Part shown: one piece after another, positions 6,619-14,818 of the stretch
Layout of the letters: each line of letters opens with the position of its first letter
How positions within the stretch are numbered: position 1 is the stretch's first letter
Source of the DNA: Pseudomonadota bacterium
Lineage (GTDB): Bacteria; Pseudomonadota; Gammaproteobacteria; Burkholderiales; Burkholderiaceae_D
Assembly (NCBI GenBank): GCA_030272785.1
Contig: JARXKM010000001.1
Location: forward strand, 17,451-70,555
Length of the DNA stretch: 53,105 nt
Direction: 5' to 3'
The notes under the pieces: model-generated
Databases searched by the model: none
The model's input: only the letters and a program-made list of their open reading frames with translations
What the model was told of the DNA's origin: nothing
Made by a program: the position numbers and the translations under genes

Positions 6619-8361
6619 ATGGACTCACACATGAATAAGCCTGATCCTCAAGCCATGGCCAGTGCCTGGGCGTCCCAATTTGCCGATCCTGCCAGCTGGC
6701 AGCCGTGGATGCAGCTGCAGCAGCCCGTCGGCAATCCGCTGGACGGCATCCTCAAGGAGGCCGGCGCCCACATCAGTCCGACGGCGCTCGACGCGATCAA
6801 GAACGACTACCTGCAAAAGGCCGCCGCATTATGGCAGGACATGGCGGCGATGAAAACGCCCGAGCTCAAGGATCGCCGCTTTGCCGCGCCGGAGTGGCAT
6901 GCCAATCCCTTGTCCGCCTTCAGCGCCGCGTCCTACCTGCTGAATGCGCATTTCCTCACGGCGATGGCCGAAGCGGTCGAGGCGGCGCCGCGCGAGAAGC
7001 AGAAGATCTGCTTCGCGGTGCAGCAAGTGGTCGACGCGATGTCGCCGGCAAACTTCCTCGCCACCAATCCCGAGGCGCAGCAGACGCTGCTCGACACCAA
7101 GGGCGAGAGCCTGACCAGGGGCCTCACCAACATGCTGGCCGACATGCAGAAAGGCCGCATCTCGCTGTCGGACGAATCGGCCTTCGAAGTGGGCCGCAAC
7201 GTCGCCACCACGGCCGGCGAAGTGGTGTACGAGAACGACCTGTTCCAGCTGATCCAGTACTCCCCGACCAGCGCCACGGTGCACGCCGTGCCGCTGCTGA
7301 TGGTGCCGCCGTGCATCAACAAGTTCTACATCCTCGACCTGCAGCCGGAAAATTCGGTGGTGCGCTACGCCGTCGAGCAGGGCAACACGGTGTTCCTGGT
7401 GTCGTGGCGCAATCCTGACGAGTCGCTCGCCTTCGTCACCTGGGACGACTATGTCGAGCAGGGCGCGATCGAGGCGATCCGGGTGGCGCGCGCCATTTCC
7501 GGCAGCGAAAAAATCAACGCCTTCGGTTTCTGCGTCGGCGGCACCATCGTCACCACCGCGCTGGCGGTGCTGGCCGCGCGCGGCGAACAGCCGGCCGCCA
7601 GCCTGACCTTGCTGACCACCTTGCTCGATTTCGAAGACACCGGCGTGCTCGACGTGTTCATCGACGAAGACCAGGTAGCGCAGCGCGAACAGAGCCTGGC
7701 CAAGGGCGGCCTGATGCCGGGGCGCGACCTGGCGACGACGTTCTCGGCGCTGCGTCCAAACGACCTGGTGTGGAACTACGTGCAGTCGAACTACCTGAAG
7801 GGCAAGGAGCCGCCGCCGTTCGACCTGCTGTACTGGAACTCGGACAGCACCAACCTGCCGGGACCGATGTTCTGTTTTTACCTGCGCAATATGTACCTCG
7901 AGAACAAGCTGCGCGAACCTGGTGTGCTGACCACCGCCGGCGCCCAGGTCGACATCGGCGCGATCGACGCGCCGGTATTCCTTTACGGTTCGCGCGAAGA
8001 CCACATCGTGCCGTGGCACGCCGCCTTCAAGTCGCTGGCGCTGCTCAATCCGGGCAAGCCGAAGCAGAACCGCTTCGTGCTGGGCGCTTCCGGCCACATC
8101 GCCGGTGTCATCAACCCGGCCTCGAAAGGCAAGCGCAGCTACTGGACCCACGACGTCAAGGGCCGCGCCAAGGCGCCGGCCGACCCGGACAGCTGGTTCG
8201 CCGGCGCGACCGAGCACAAGGGCAGCTGGTGGAGCGAGTGGGCCGCCTTCCTGGCCGAGCACGGTGGCAAGGATGTCAAGCCGCGTAGCAAGCTTGGCAA
8301 CAAGCAGTTTCCACCGATCGAGGCTGCGCCGGGCCGCTACGTCAAGGTGCGGGCCGACTGA
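6619..8361 (+). CDS. phaC: class I poly(R)-hydroxyalkanoic acid synthase
   Basis: PhaC polymerises (R)-3-hydroxyacyl-CoA into polyhydroxyalkanoate on the surface of the storage granule. The 580-residue length and single-subunit layout fit class I (Ralstonia type). The lipase-like box reads GFCVGG with the catalytic Cys at about 305. The catalytic Asp is in GSREDHIVPW (about 461) and the His in GASGHIAGVINP (about 493), so the triad is complete. The N-terminal 200 residues carry the variable PhaC_N domain. Translation may instead start at the ATG four codons downstream (MNKPDPQ), which has a weak GGA upstream. The regulator phaR follows; phaA and phaB are not in this window. Confidence 0.96.
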   Translation: MDSHMNKPDPQAMASAWASQFADPASWQPWMQLQQPVGNPLDGILKEAGAHISPTALDAIKNDYLQKAAALWQDMAAMKTPELKDRRFAAPEWHANPLSAFSAASYLLNAHFLTAMAEAVEAAPREKQKICFAVQQVVDAMSPANFLATNPEAQQTLLDTKGESLTRGLTNMLADMQKGRISLSDESAFEVGRNVATTAGEVVYENDLFQLIQYSPTSATVHAVPLLMVPPCINKFYILDLQPENSVVRYAVEQGNTVFLVSWRNPDESLAFVTWDDYVEQGAIEAIRVARAISGSEKINAFGFCVGGTIVTTALAVLAARGEQPAASLTLLTTLLDFEDTGVLDVFIDEDQVAQREQSLAKGGLMPGRDLATTFSALRPNDLVWNYVQSNYLKGKEPPPFDLLYWNSDSTNLPGPMFCFYLRNMYLENKLREPGVLTTAGAQVDIGAIDAPVFLYGSREDHIVPWHAAFKSLALLNPGKPKQNRFVLGASGHIAGVINPASKGKRSYWTHDVKGRAKAPADPDSWFAGATEHKGSWWSEWAAFLAEHGGKDVKPRSKLGNKQFPPIEAAPGRYVKVRAD

Positions 8362-8400
8362 GGGGGGACTGACCGGCTTCGCCGACGGCGCCTGGTGAAG

Positions 8401-8422
8401 CATGGCAATCCTTGTTGCCATG
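8401..8422 (+). terminator. perfect 8-bp hairpin after phaC
   Basis: CATGGCAA and TTGCCATG form a perfect inverted repeat around a six-base loop, 40 bp after the phaC stop, followed by TATTTACTTT. The stem is modest and the tail is not a pure T run. It could be a weak terminator for phaC, or an operator. Confidence 0.4.
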
Positions 8423-8435
8423 TATTTACTTTAAG

Positions 8436-8446
8436 TTGCACCGCAA
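8436..8446. promoter_or_regulatory. candidate PhaR operator (TTGC-N3-GCAA)
   Basis: TTGCACCGCAA is a perfect dyad of TTGC half-sites, followed at once by more TGC-rich sequence (TGCTGCACGTGC). It lies upstream of phaR. PhaR proteins are known to repress their own gene through TGC-rich dyads, so autoregulation is the likely reading. Binding is inferred, not shown. Confidence 0.4.
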
Positions 8447-8496
8447 TAAATGCTGCACGTGCGCGCGCAACATGGTATTTTGGCGAATATCCATCC

Positions 8497-8502
8497 TATA
8501 AT
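8497..8502 (+). promoter_or_regulatory. candidate -10 box (TATAAT) for phaR
   Basis: A perfect TATAAT lies about 80 bp before the phaR ATG and about 50 bp after the putative operator. No good -35 hexamer is visible at 16-18 bp, so the promoter is weak by consensus or needs help. Transcription would start a few bases before the hairpin at 8525. Confidence 0.35.
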
Positions 8503-8524
8503 GCAAAACGTAGGCTTGACATGG

Positions 8525-8547
8525 AGCGGACAGTGGTCCGCTTTTTA
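8525..8547 (+). terminator. intrinsic terminator or attenuator between phaC and phaR
   Basis: AGCGGAC and GTCCGCT form a perfect 7-bp stem with loop AGTG, immediately followed by a run of T (TTTTATT). This is a textbook Rho-independent terminator. It ends about 37 bp before the phaR start and lies downstream of the TATAAT. It therefore either ends phaC transcription or attenuates the phaR leader. Confidence 0.65.
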
Positions 8548-8583
8548 TTCGAATGCGCTGCGGCGCAATAAGTGGAATCAGAG

Positions 8584-9135
8584 ATGAGTAGCGCAAAAAA
8601 AAGTACTGAACGCCTGATCAAGAAGTACCCGAACCGGCGCCTGTACGATACGCAGACCAGCTCGTACATCACGCTGACCGACGTCAAGCAGCTGGTGCTC
8701 GATGCCGACGAGTTCACCGTCATCGATGCCAAGTCCAGCGAAGACCTGACGCGCAGCATCCTGCTGCAGATCATCCTTGAAGAAGAAGCGAACGGCGCGC
8801 CGATGTTTACCAGCGTGGTGTTGTCGCAGATCATCCGTTACTACGGCCATGCGATGCAGGGCATGATGGGATCCTACCTCGAAAAAAATGTCCAGGCGTT
8901 CACCGACATCCAGAACAAGTTCACCACCGGCGCGACCGGCAGCTTCGAGGGCAAGCCATTCAGTCCTGAGATGTGGACCCAGTTCATGAACGTACAAGGG
9001 CCGATGATGCAAGGGATGATGAACAACTACATCGACCAGAGCAAGAACCTGTTCGTGCAGATGCAAGAGCAGATGCAAAGCCAGAGCAAGAACATCTTCG
9101 GCGGCTTCCCGTTCCCGCCCGTCGACAAGAAATAA
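8584..9135 (+). CDS. phaR: polyhydroxyalkanoate synthesis repressor PhaR
   Basis: A 183-residue regulator with the PHA accumulation regulator DNA-binding domain at the N-terminus: RLIKKYPNRRLYDTQTSSYITLTDVKQLV. A repeat domain follows (EDLTRSILLQIILEEE). The C-terminal half is Met- and Gln-rich (MMQGMMNNYIDQSKNLFVQMQEQMQ), as in proteins that associate with PHA granules. PhaR represses phasin genes and its own gene and is released when it binds polymer. The track begins at a GTG four codons upstream. I chose the ATG at 8584 because AGTGGAATCAG provides a ribosome site and the family starts near it. Confidence 0.94.
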   Translation: MSSAKKSTERLIKKYPNRRLYDTQTSSYITLTDVKQLVLDADEFTVIDAKSSEDLTRSILLQIILEEEANGAPMFTSVVLSQIIRYYGHAMQGMMGSYLEKNVQAFTDIQNKFTTGATGSFEGKPFSPEMWTQFMNVQGPMMQGMMNNYIDQSKNLFVQMQEQMQSQSKNIFGGFPFPPVDKK

Positions 9136-9145
9136 ACGTTTCCCC

Positions 9146-9297
9146 AAAACCGGGACAGACCCGGTTTTGCGCCATTTTGGAACGGGGTAGAGCTGGCTCG
9201 GACCCCTTTTCGTTGCGGAATGTTTCCAATAAACCGGGACAGACCCGGTTTTTACGCAGGTGCTGCGTTCCCAAAAAACCGGGTCTGTCCCGGTTTT
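9146..9297. terminator. array of three identical-stem terminators, the last inverted
   Basis: Three 22-23-bp hairpins of sequence AAAACCGGG-ACAGA-CCCGGTTTT lie at 9146-9168, 9231-9252 (one terminal base shorter on the left) and 9275-9297. The third is the reverse complement of the first, with loop TCTGT. Each has a GC stem flanked by A and T runs, so each could terminate in both directions. A fourth hairpin of different sequence, GGGGTAGAGCTGGCTC then GGACCCCTTTT, lies between the first two at 9184-9210. They separate phaR from rimO, which run in the same direction. Repetition of the same stem implies duplication of one element. Confidence 0.8.
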
Positions 9298-9359
9298 GCG
9301 TTGCCGGCGGCCGGCGCGGTACAATGGAGGATTAGCCTGCCTGCGTCCCTGCCCATACC

Positions 9360-10772
9360 ATGTCCGAAATTCGCCGTCTCCCCATCACTCCCGCCGCCGC
9401 CACCGCACCGATGACCGCGCCCGTCGCCGCGCCCAAAGTCGGCTTCGTCTCGCTCGGCTGTCCGAAAGCGCTGGTCGATTCGGAGCAAATCCTGACCCAG
9501 CTGCGCGCCGAGGGCTATGAAACGGCCAAGTCGTACGCCGGCGCCGATCTCGTCATCGTCAACACCTGCGGCTTCATCGACGCCGCGGTGCAGGAGTCGC
9601 TCGACGCCATCGGCGAGGCGCTGGCCGAAAACGGCCGCGTGATCGTCACCGGCTGCCTGGGCGCGAAGAAGGATGCGGCCGGCGATGACATCATCATGAA
9701 GATCCATCCGAAGGTGCTGGCGGTGACCGGTCCGCACGCGCTCGGCGAGGTGATGGACTCGGTCCACCTTCACCTGCCCAAGCCGCACGAGCCGTTCTTC
9801 GACCTGGTGCCGGCGCAGGGCATCCGGCTGACACCGAAACACTACGCCTACCTGAAGATCTCGGAAGGCTGCAACCACCGCTGCAGCTTCTGCATCATCC
9901 CGTCGATGCGCGGCGACCTGGTGTCGCGCCCGATCGCCGACCTGATGCTGGAAGCGGAAAACCTGTTCAAGGCCGGCGTCAAGGAATTGCTGGTGATCTC
10001 GCAGGACACCAGTGCCTACGGCGTCGACGTCAAGTTCCGCTCCGGCTTCTGGAACGGTCGCCCGGTCAAGACCCACATGACGCAGCTGGTCGAGGCGCTC
10101 GGCCAACTGGCCGCGCAGTACGGCGCGTGGGTGCGCCTGCACTACGTGTATCCGTACCCGCACGTCGACCAGGTGATCCCGATGATGAGCGGCGGCCACG
10201 TGCTGCCTTACCTCGACATCCCGATGCAGCACGCCCATCCCGATGTCCTTAAGCGCATGAAGCGCCCGGCCAGCGGCGAGAAGAACCTCGACCGCATCCA
10301 GGCCTGGCGCGCAATGAACCCGGACCTGACGATCCGCTCGACCTTCATCGCCGGTTTCCCCGGCGAGACCGAGGCCGAATTCGAGTACCTGCTCGACTTC
10401 CTGAAAGAGGCGCAGATCGACCGCCTCGGCTGCTTCGCCTATTCGCCGGTCGAAGGCGCCACCGCCAACCTGCTCGACAATCCGGTGCCGGAAGAAGTGC
10501 GCGAAGAGCGGCGCGGCCGCGTCATGCTGCTGCAGGAGGAAATCTCGGCGCAGCGCCTCAAGGCGAAGGTCGGCAAGACCGTGCGCGTGCTGGTCGATGA
10601 AGTCAACCGTACCGAATCGGTCGGCCGCTCGTCGGCCGACGCGCCGGAAATCGACGGCGTGGTGCACATCAAGCGCTCGCTGGTGCCGGGCAAGCTGCTC
10701 AAGGTGGGCGAGTTCGCCGACGTCGTCGTCACCGGCTCCGACGCGCACGACCTGTGGGCGTCGGTGGTCTGA
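9360..10772 (+). CDS. rimO: ribosomal protein S12 (aspartate) methylthiotransferase RimO
   Basis: RimO adds a methylthio group to the conserved Asp of ribosomal protein S12 using two iron-sulfur clusters and S-adenosylmethionine. The 470-residue protein has the N-terminal MTTase domain ([37 protein letters not shown]), each with a cluster-binding Cys. The radical-SAM motif [12 protein letters not shown] has cysteines at about 171, 175 and 178. A C-terminal TRAM domain follows. The first 25 residues are an Ala/Pro-rich extension relative to the core; the ATG at 9411 ([12 protein letters not shown]) is an alternative start. The beta-lyase gene follows after 8 bp and is probably co-transcribed. 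Confidence 0.95.
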   Translation: MSEIRRLPITPAAATAPMTAPVAAPKVGFVSLGCPKALVDSEQILTQLRAEGYETAKSYAGADLVIVNTCGFIDAAVQESLDAIGEALAENGRVIVTGCLGAKKDAAGDDIIMKIHPKVLAVTGPHALGEVMDSVHLHLPKPHEPFFDLVPAQGIRLTPKHYAYLKISEGCNHRCSFCIIPSMRGDLVSRPIADLMLEAENLFKAGVKELLVISQDTSAYGVDVKFRSGFWNGRPVKTHMTQLVEALGQLAAQYGAWVRLHYVYPYPHVDQVIPMMSGGHVLPYLDIPMQHAHPDVLKRMKRPASGEKNLDRIQAWRAMNPDLTIRSTFIAGFPGETEAEFEYLLDFLKEAQIDRLGCFAYSPVEGATANLLDNPVPEEVREERRGRVMLLQEEISAQRLKAKVGKTVRVLVDEVNRTESVGRSSADAPEIDGVVHIKRSLVPGKLLKVGEFADVVVTGSDAHDLWASVV

Positions 10773-10780
10773 GGCCGGGC

Positions 10781-11941
10781 ATGAAAAAATCCGCGCAGAC
10801 CACGCTGATCCATAGCGACTACGCCGCGCCGGAGGGCTTCGCCGCCTATCCGACCGCGATCCACCATGCCTCGACGGTGCTGTTCAAGGACGTCGCGGCG
10901 ATGCGCTCGGGCCAGTGGAAAGAGAAGAGCGCCTATACCTACGGGCTGCACGGCACGCCGACCACGTTCACCCTGGAAGCGCGGCTGGCCGAAATCGAGG
11001 GCGGCAGCTTCTGCCTGCTGGCGCCGAGCGGGCTGGCGGCGATCGCCATGGTCGACTTCGCGCTGCTCAAGACCGGCGACGACGTGCTCTTGCCCGACAA
11101 CGTCTACAACCCGAACCGCGAGCTGGGCAACTGGCTCACGCGCGACTTCGGCATCAGCGCGCGCTACTACGATCCGCTGGCCGGCGCCGCCATCGCCGAG
11201 CTGATTTTGCCCAACACGAAGCTGATCTGGACCGAGGCGCCCGGCTCGGTGTCGATGGAAGTGCCGGACCTGCCGGCGATCTGCAAGGCGGCCCACGACA
11301 GGGGCGTGCTGGTCGCGCTCGACAACACCTGGTCGGGCGGACTGGCGCTGCGCGGCTTCGATCTGGGCGTCGACATCATCATGCAGGCGCTCACCAAGTA
11401 CCAGTCGGGCGGCTCGGACGTGCTGATGGGCGCCCTGATCACGCGCGAGCGCGCGCTCAACGACCGCCTGGCGCTGGCGCATATGCGCCTCGGCATGGGT
11501 GTCAGTCCCGACGATGCCTACCTGGTGATGCGCGGCCTGCCGAGCATGAAGCTGCGCCTCGAGGCGCACGACGCCAGCGCGCGCCAGGTGGCCGCGTGGC
11601 TCAAGGGGCGCGCCGAAATCAGCAAGGTGCTGCACCCGGCGTTCACCGACTGCCCCGGCCACGACATCTGGAAGCGCGATTTCCGCGGCGCCGGCGGCTT
11701 GTTCTCGGTGCTGTTCGATGCCCGCTACAGCGAAGCGCAGACCGACCGCTTCGTCGACCAGCTCGCATTGTTCGGCCTCGGTTACAGCTGGGGCGGCGCC
11801 AACAGCCTGGTGATGCCGTACCGGATCCAGGCGATGCGGCGCGGCTGGAGCGACGCCGGCATGCTGGTGCGCTTTAACATCGGCCTGGAAGACACGGCCG
11901 ACCTGATCGCCGACATCGAACAGGCGCTCGGCGTCCTGTAA
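10781..11941 (+). CDS. metC: cystathionine beta-lyase (Cys/Met metabolism PLP enzyme)
   Basis: The enzyme cleaves cystathionine to homocysteine, pyruvate and ammonia in methionine synthesis. It has 386 residues, normal for the Cys/Met metabolism PLP family. The cofactor-binding segment reads DNTWSGGLALRGFDLGVDI, then ALTKYQSGGSDVLMG, where the Lys should bind pyridoxal phosphate. EKSAYTYGLHGTPTTFTLE and FSVLF segments are also typical. The TWSGG and TKYQSGGSD forms point to MetC rather than cystathionine gamma-synthase. The track's GTG start lies inside rimO; the ATG at 10781 is the better start. It converges with cheV, leaving a 30-bp gap that carries a GGTCAGACCCC fragment. Confidence 0.88.
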   Translation: MKKSAQTTLIHSDYAAPEGFAAYPTAIHHASTVLFKDVAAMRSGQWKEKSAYTYGLHGTPTTFTLEARLAEIEGGSFCLLAPSGLAAIAMVDFALLKTGDDVLLPDNVYNPNRELGNWLTRDFGISARYYDPLAGAAIAELILPNTKLIWTEAPGSVSMEVPDLPAICKAAHDRGVLVALDNTWSGGLALRGFDLGVDIIMQALTKYQSGGSDVLMGALITRERALNDRLALAHMRLGMGVSPDDAYLVMRGLPSMKLRLEAHDASARQVAAWLKGRAEISKVLHPAFTDCPGHDIWKRDFRGAGGLFSVLFDARYSEAQTDRFVDQLALFGLGYSWGGANSLVMPYRIQAMRRGWSDAGMLVRFNIGLEDTADLIADIEQALGVL

Positions 11942-11943
11942 TC

Positions 11944-11957
11944 GGTCAGACCCCGGC
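11944..11957. repeat. GGTCAGACCCC fragment between convergent metC and cheV
   Basis: The 30-bp gap between these convergent genes holds GGTCAGACCCCGGC, the reverse complement of GCCGGGGTCTGACC. It resembles the heads of the larger repeats near 14.8 and 46.3 kb and could be a decayed copy. It is too short to be sure. Confidence 0.4.
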
Positions 11958-11971
11958 CCGGTTCGCCGCCA

Positions 11972-12931
11972 TCAGCCGCGCAGCACGCTCCTGATCGCGC
12001 TGGCCAGGTCGTCGGCAGAAAACTTCGCCACGTACGCGTCCGCCCCCGCGCTCTTGACGTGCTGCTCGTTGGTGGTGCCCGACAGCGAGGAGTGGATCAC
12101 CACCGGCAGGTGGTGGAAGCGCGTGCTTTTCTTGATGCTGCGGGTGAGCGTGAAGCCGTCCATTTCCGGCATCTCGATGTCGGTCAACACCATCGCCACC
12201 TTGTCGTAGACGCTCTTGCCCTCGGCCTCGGCCTGCTCGGCGATGCTGTGCAGCTGGTCCCACGCTTCCTTGCCGGTCTTGGTCATGATGAACGGCAGGC
12301 CGACCGCGTCGAAGCCGCGTTCGATCAGCGCGCGCGCCACCACCGAATCGTCGGCCGCCAGGATGACCGCGCCCGGCTTGAGGCGGATGGCCGGGCCGAT
12401 GGTGCCCGGGTTGACGTCGGGCCGATCGGTCGGCGTCAGGTTGCGCAGGATGGTTTCGAGGTCGAGCACCTGGGCCAGGCGCGCGCCGCCGCCGTCGTCC
12501 TCGAGCCGCGCGATGCTGGTGACCAGGCCGCCGTTGCCGGCGCTGCGCTCGGCCGACATCACGCAGTTCCAGTCGAGGCGGACGATTTCCTCGACCGATT
12601 CGACCGCGAACGCCTGGGTGGTGCGGGCGAATTCGGTGACCAGCATGATGTTCAGGCCGCTCTCGGGGACGCAGCCGGCGATGGCCGGCAGGTCGAGCAC
12701 CTGGATGATCGCGCCGCGCAGGTTGACCACGCCGAGCACGTGCGGCATCGCGCCGGCGATCGCGGTCACCGCCGGCATCGCGACGATCTCGCGGATCTTG
12801 AAGATGTTGATGCCGAACAGCTCGCTGCGCGCGCCGTTCTGGTCGGTGCCGAGCCGGAACAGCAGCAGCTCGAACTTGTTGGAACCTGTCAAGGTGCTGC
12901 GTTCGTCCACTTCCTGCTGAACCGTTTTCAT
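11972..12931 (-). CDS. cheV: chemotaxis coupling protein CheV
   Basis: CheV is a fusion of a CheW-like coupling domain and a receiver domain, linking chemoreceptors to CheA with adaptation through phosphorylation. The 319-residue protein shows FELLLFRLGTDQ, ELFGINIFKIREIV and VLGVVNLRGAIIQVLDL in the CheW domain (about 20-150). The receiver follows (about 170-319), with ILAADDSVVARALIE, the phosphoacceptor Asp in MVLTDIEMPEMDG, and the Lys in YVAKFSADDL. The track begins 84 codons too early; I chose the ATG at 12931, preceded by AGGGGCGC. No other che gene is nearby, so this is a stand-alone cheV. Confidence 0.92.
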   Translation of the reverse strand: MKTVQQEVDERSTLTGSNKFELLLFRLGTDQNGARSELFGINIFKIREIVAMPAVTAIAGAMPHVLGVVNLRGAIIQVLDLPAIAGCVPESGLNIMLVTEFARTTQAFAVESVEEIVRLDWNCVMSAERSAGNGGLVTSIARLEDDGGGARLAQVLDLETILRNLTPTDRPDVNPGTIGPAIRLKPGAVILAADDSVVARALIERGFDAVGLPFIMTKTGKEAWDQLHSIAEQAEAEGKSVYDKVAMVLTDIEMPEMDGFTLTRSIKKSTRFHHLPVVIHSSLSGTTNEQHVKSAGADAYVAKFSADDLASAIRSVLRG

Positions 12932-13035
12932 CTGCGCGCCCCTGGCTGTGGTGAATGTCGAATCCGACAGTACTCCAGCGCAGCGGGGCGCGCCTTGCTG
13001 AAAATCATCAGCAGGCGTCGCCGGGACGACGGTAG

Positions 13036-13398
13036 CTACACCGGCATCGGGCGGTTGTTGTTCAGGTCGACGAAGCCCTTGATCAGGCGATAGGCCTTCC
13101 ACACCCAGGCGACGATGCCGATCAGCCAGGCCAGCGGGATGCCGATGATGGTCACCCACAGCACCGCCGCCACCACCAGCCACAGGATGTAGAACCAGAA
13201 CGAGCGGATCATCCAGGTGTGATGGCTGTACACCAGCGTGCCTTCGGTGTACGGCCGCTTGACGTAGTTGATGATGACCGGAATGAACGACAGCATGCCG
13301 AACGAGAAAAAGAAGGTGATCGCATGCACCACATACATGATGCGGGCAAATTGCTTCGCTTCTTCGAGGCTGCTGTCTAACACCAGTTGCTGGGACAT
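13036..13398 (-). CDS. DUF4870-like (Tic20-type) small membrane protein
   Basis: The 120-residue protein has three or four hydrophobic segments: ARIMYVVHAITFFFSFGML, FIPVIINYVKRP, SFWFYILWLVVAAVLWVTII and IPLAWLIGIVAWVWKAYRLI. This is the layout of DUF4870/Tic20-like membrane proteins of unknown role. The ATG at 13398 is preceded by a strong AAGGAGCAACC ribosome site, which settles the start against the longer track ORF. It lies between trxC and cheV on the same strand, with about 100 bp on each side, so cotranscription is uncertain. Confidence 0.75.
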   Translation of the reverse strand: MSQQLVLDSSLEEAKQFARIMYVVHAITFFFSFGMLSFIPVIINYVKRPYTEGTLVYSHHTWMIRSFWFYILWLVVAAVLWVTIIGIPLAWLIGIVAWVWKAYRLIKGFVDLNNNRPMPV

Positions 13399-13483
13399 GG
13401 TTGCTCCTTGGGTGGGTATGCCCGGATTGTAGCAGGCGGCGTTGGCATTTCGATCACTGTAGCGTGCGCGGCGCGCAGCACCA

Positions 13484-13503
13484 CCGCAGCACCACGCTAG
13501 CGT
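13484..13503. repeat. stop-codon-spanning 20-bp motif, copy 1 (trxC end)
   Basis: CCGCAGCACCACGCTAGCGT covers the trxC stop codon (TAG on minus) and its immediate 3' flank. It matches 18 of 20 bases of the sequence at the end of the unrelated EamA gene (21608-21627), with the stop codon at the same place in the motif. Confidence 0.5.
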
Positions 13504-13946
13504 CCGGCCGCCTGCGCCTGCGCGCTGGCCCAGGCGACGATGCTGCCGGCATCCATCGCGCCGGCCTGGCGCGCCACTTCGCGGCCGTGGCGAAACAGCG
13601 CCAGGGTCGGGATGCTGCGGATGTTGTAGCGCGCCGCCAGCTCCTGCGCCTGTTCGGTGTCGACCTTCAGCAGGCGCATGCCCGGCTCGAGCTGTTGCGC
13701 CGCCAGATGGAACGCCGGCGCCATCGTCTTGCACGGGCCGCACCAGGGCGCCCAGAAGTCGACCAGTACCGGGATGTCGTTGCGGCCGATGTGTTTGGCG
13801 AAGCGGGCGCTGTCGACGTCAAGCGGCTTGGCGGCGAACAGCCCGAGCGCGCATTTGCCGCAGATCGGCTGGTCGGCCAGGCGCTCGGCGGCCAGCCGGT
13901 TGACGGCGTCGCAGTGCGGGCAGACGATGTGTACGGGGTCGGTCAT
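13497..13946 (-). CDS. trxC: thioredoxin TrxC with N-terminal zinc-binding domain
   Basis: Thioredoxin 2 type, 149 residues. An N-terminal zinc ribbon with CPHC (9-12) and CGKC (29-32) is followed by a thioredoxin fold with the active site FWAPWCGPCKTMAP (redox cysteines at 69 and 72). SIPTLALFRHG contains the cis-Pro loop. It reduces protein disulfides in the cytoplasm, and the zinc domain is linked to redox sensing in E. coli TrxC. The track adds 28 codons upstream; the ATG at 13946 places the zinc ribbon at the N-terminus as in the family. It diverges from the DUF72 gene. Confidence 0.93.
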   Translation of the reverse strand: MTDPVHIVCPHCDAVNRLAAERLADQPICGKCALGLFAAKPLDVDSARFAKHIGRNDIPVLVDFWAPWCGPCKTMAPAFHLAAQQLEPGMRLLKVDTEQAQELAARYNIRSIPTLALFRHGREVARQAGAMDAGSIVAWASAQAQAAGR

Positions 13947-14071
13947 CGCAAAGTCTCCATCGGGCGGGTGGTTGATGGCCGTATTGTAAGACCTGGCGGT
14001 TTCAAGTACCAGGCGCACCGCAGGTTTCAAGCGTGCCGCGGTGGCGCGCGGGCCTGACGTAGAATCGTCCC

Positions 14072-14812
14072 ATGAGCGAACCCATCCATTTATCCGGCCG
14101 GGCGCTGGTCGGCTGCGCCGGCTGGACCATTCCGCGCGCCGACGCGCCGGCGTTTCCCGTCGACGGCAGCCACCTGGAGCGCTATGCGGCGCGCTTTCCC
14201 GTCGTCGAGATCAACTCGAGCTTTCATCGTCCGCACCGGCCGGCGACCTATGTGCGCTGGGCTGCCAGCGTGCCGGCCGGGTTCCGCTTCGCGGTCAAGC
14301 TGCCGCGCACCATCACGCATGATCGGCGGCTGGCCGGCATCGATGCGCCGCTGCACCAGTTCGCCGCCGAGGCCGGCGCACTGGGCGACAAGCTCGGCTG
14401 CGTCCTGGTGCAACTGCCGCCGTCGCTGCCATTCGCGCCGGCGCTGGCGGCCGACTTCTTCGCGCGGCTGCGGCAATCGTTCGGCTGCATGATCGCCTGC
14501 GAAGCGCGCCATCCCAGCTGGTTCGGTGTAGCGGCCAGTGCCCTGCTGCGCGCGGGTGCCATCACCCGGGTGATCGCCGACCCCGCCAAGGGCCAGCCTG
14601 GCGCACACGAGCCGACCACGGCCGAGCTGTACGTCCGCCTGCACGGTACGCCACGCGTGTACTACTCGGCGTACCGGCCCGACTACCTGGCGCAGCTGGC
14701 GCGCGACATGGCCGTGCACACCGGCGCCGGCCGCACCGTCTGGTGCATCTTCGACAACACCGCCGCCGGTGCCGCAACGCCGAACGCGCTCGCCGTGCTG
14801 GCGCAGCTCTGA
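14072..14812 (+). CDS. DUF72 (YecE-like) protein
   Basis: A 246-residue member of DUF72, a TIM-barrel-like family of unknown function. Typical segments are VGCAGWTIP at the N-terminus, FPVVEINSSFHRPHRPATYVRWAASVPAGFRFAVKLPRTITH, LGCVLVQLPPSLPF and ELYVRLHGTPRVYYSAY. Translation starts at the ATG at 14072. It diverges from trxC and converges on the signalling operon. Repeat array A begins six bases after its stop. Confidence 0.85.
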   Translation: MSEPIHLSGRALVGCAGWTIPRADAPAFPVDGSHLERYAARFPVVEINSSFHRPHRPATYVRWAASVPAGFRFAVKLPRTITHDRRLAGIDAPLHQFAAEAGALGDKLGCVLVQLPPSLPFAPALAADFFARLRQSFGCMIACEARHPSWFGVAASALLRAGAITRVIADPAKGQPGAHEPTTAELYVRLHGTPRVYYSAYRPDYLAQLARDMAVHTGAGRTVWCIFDNTAAGAATPNALAVLAQL

Positions 14813-14818
14813 ACCCCT

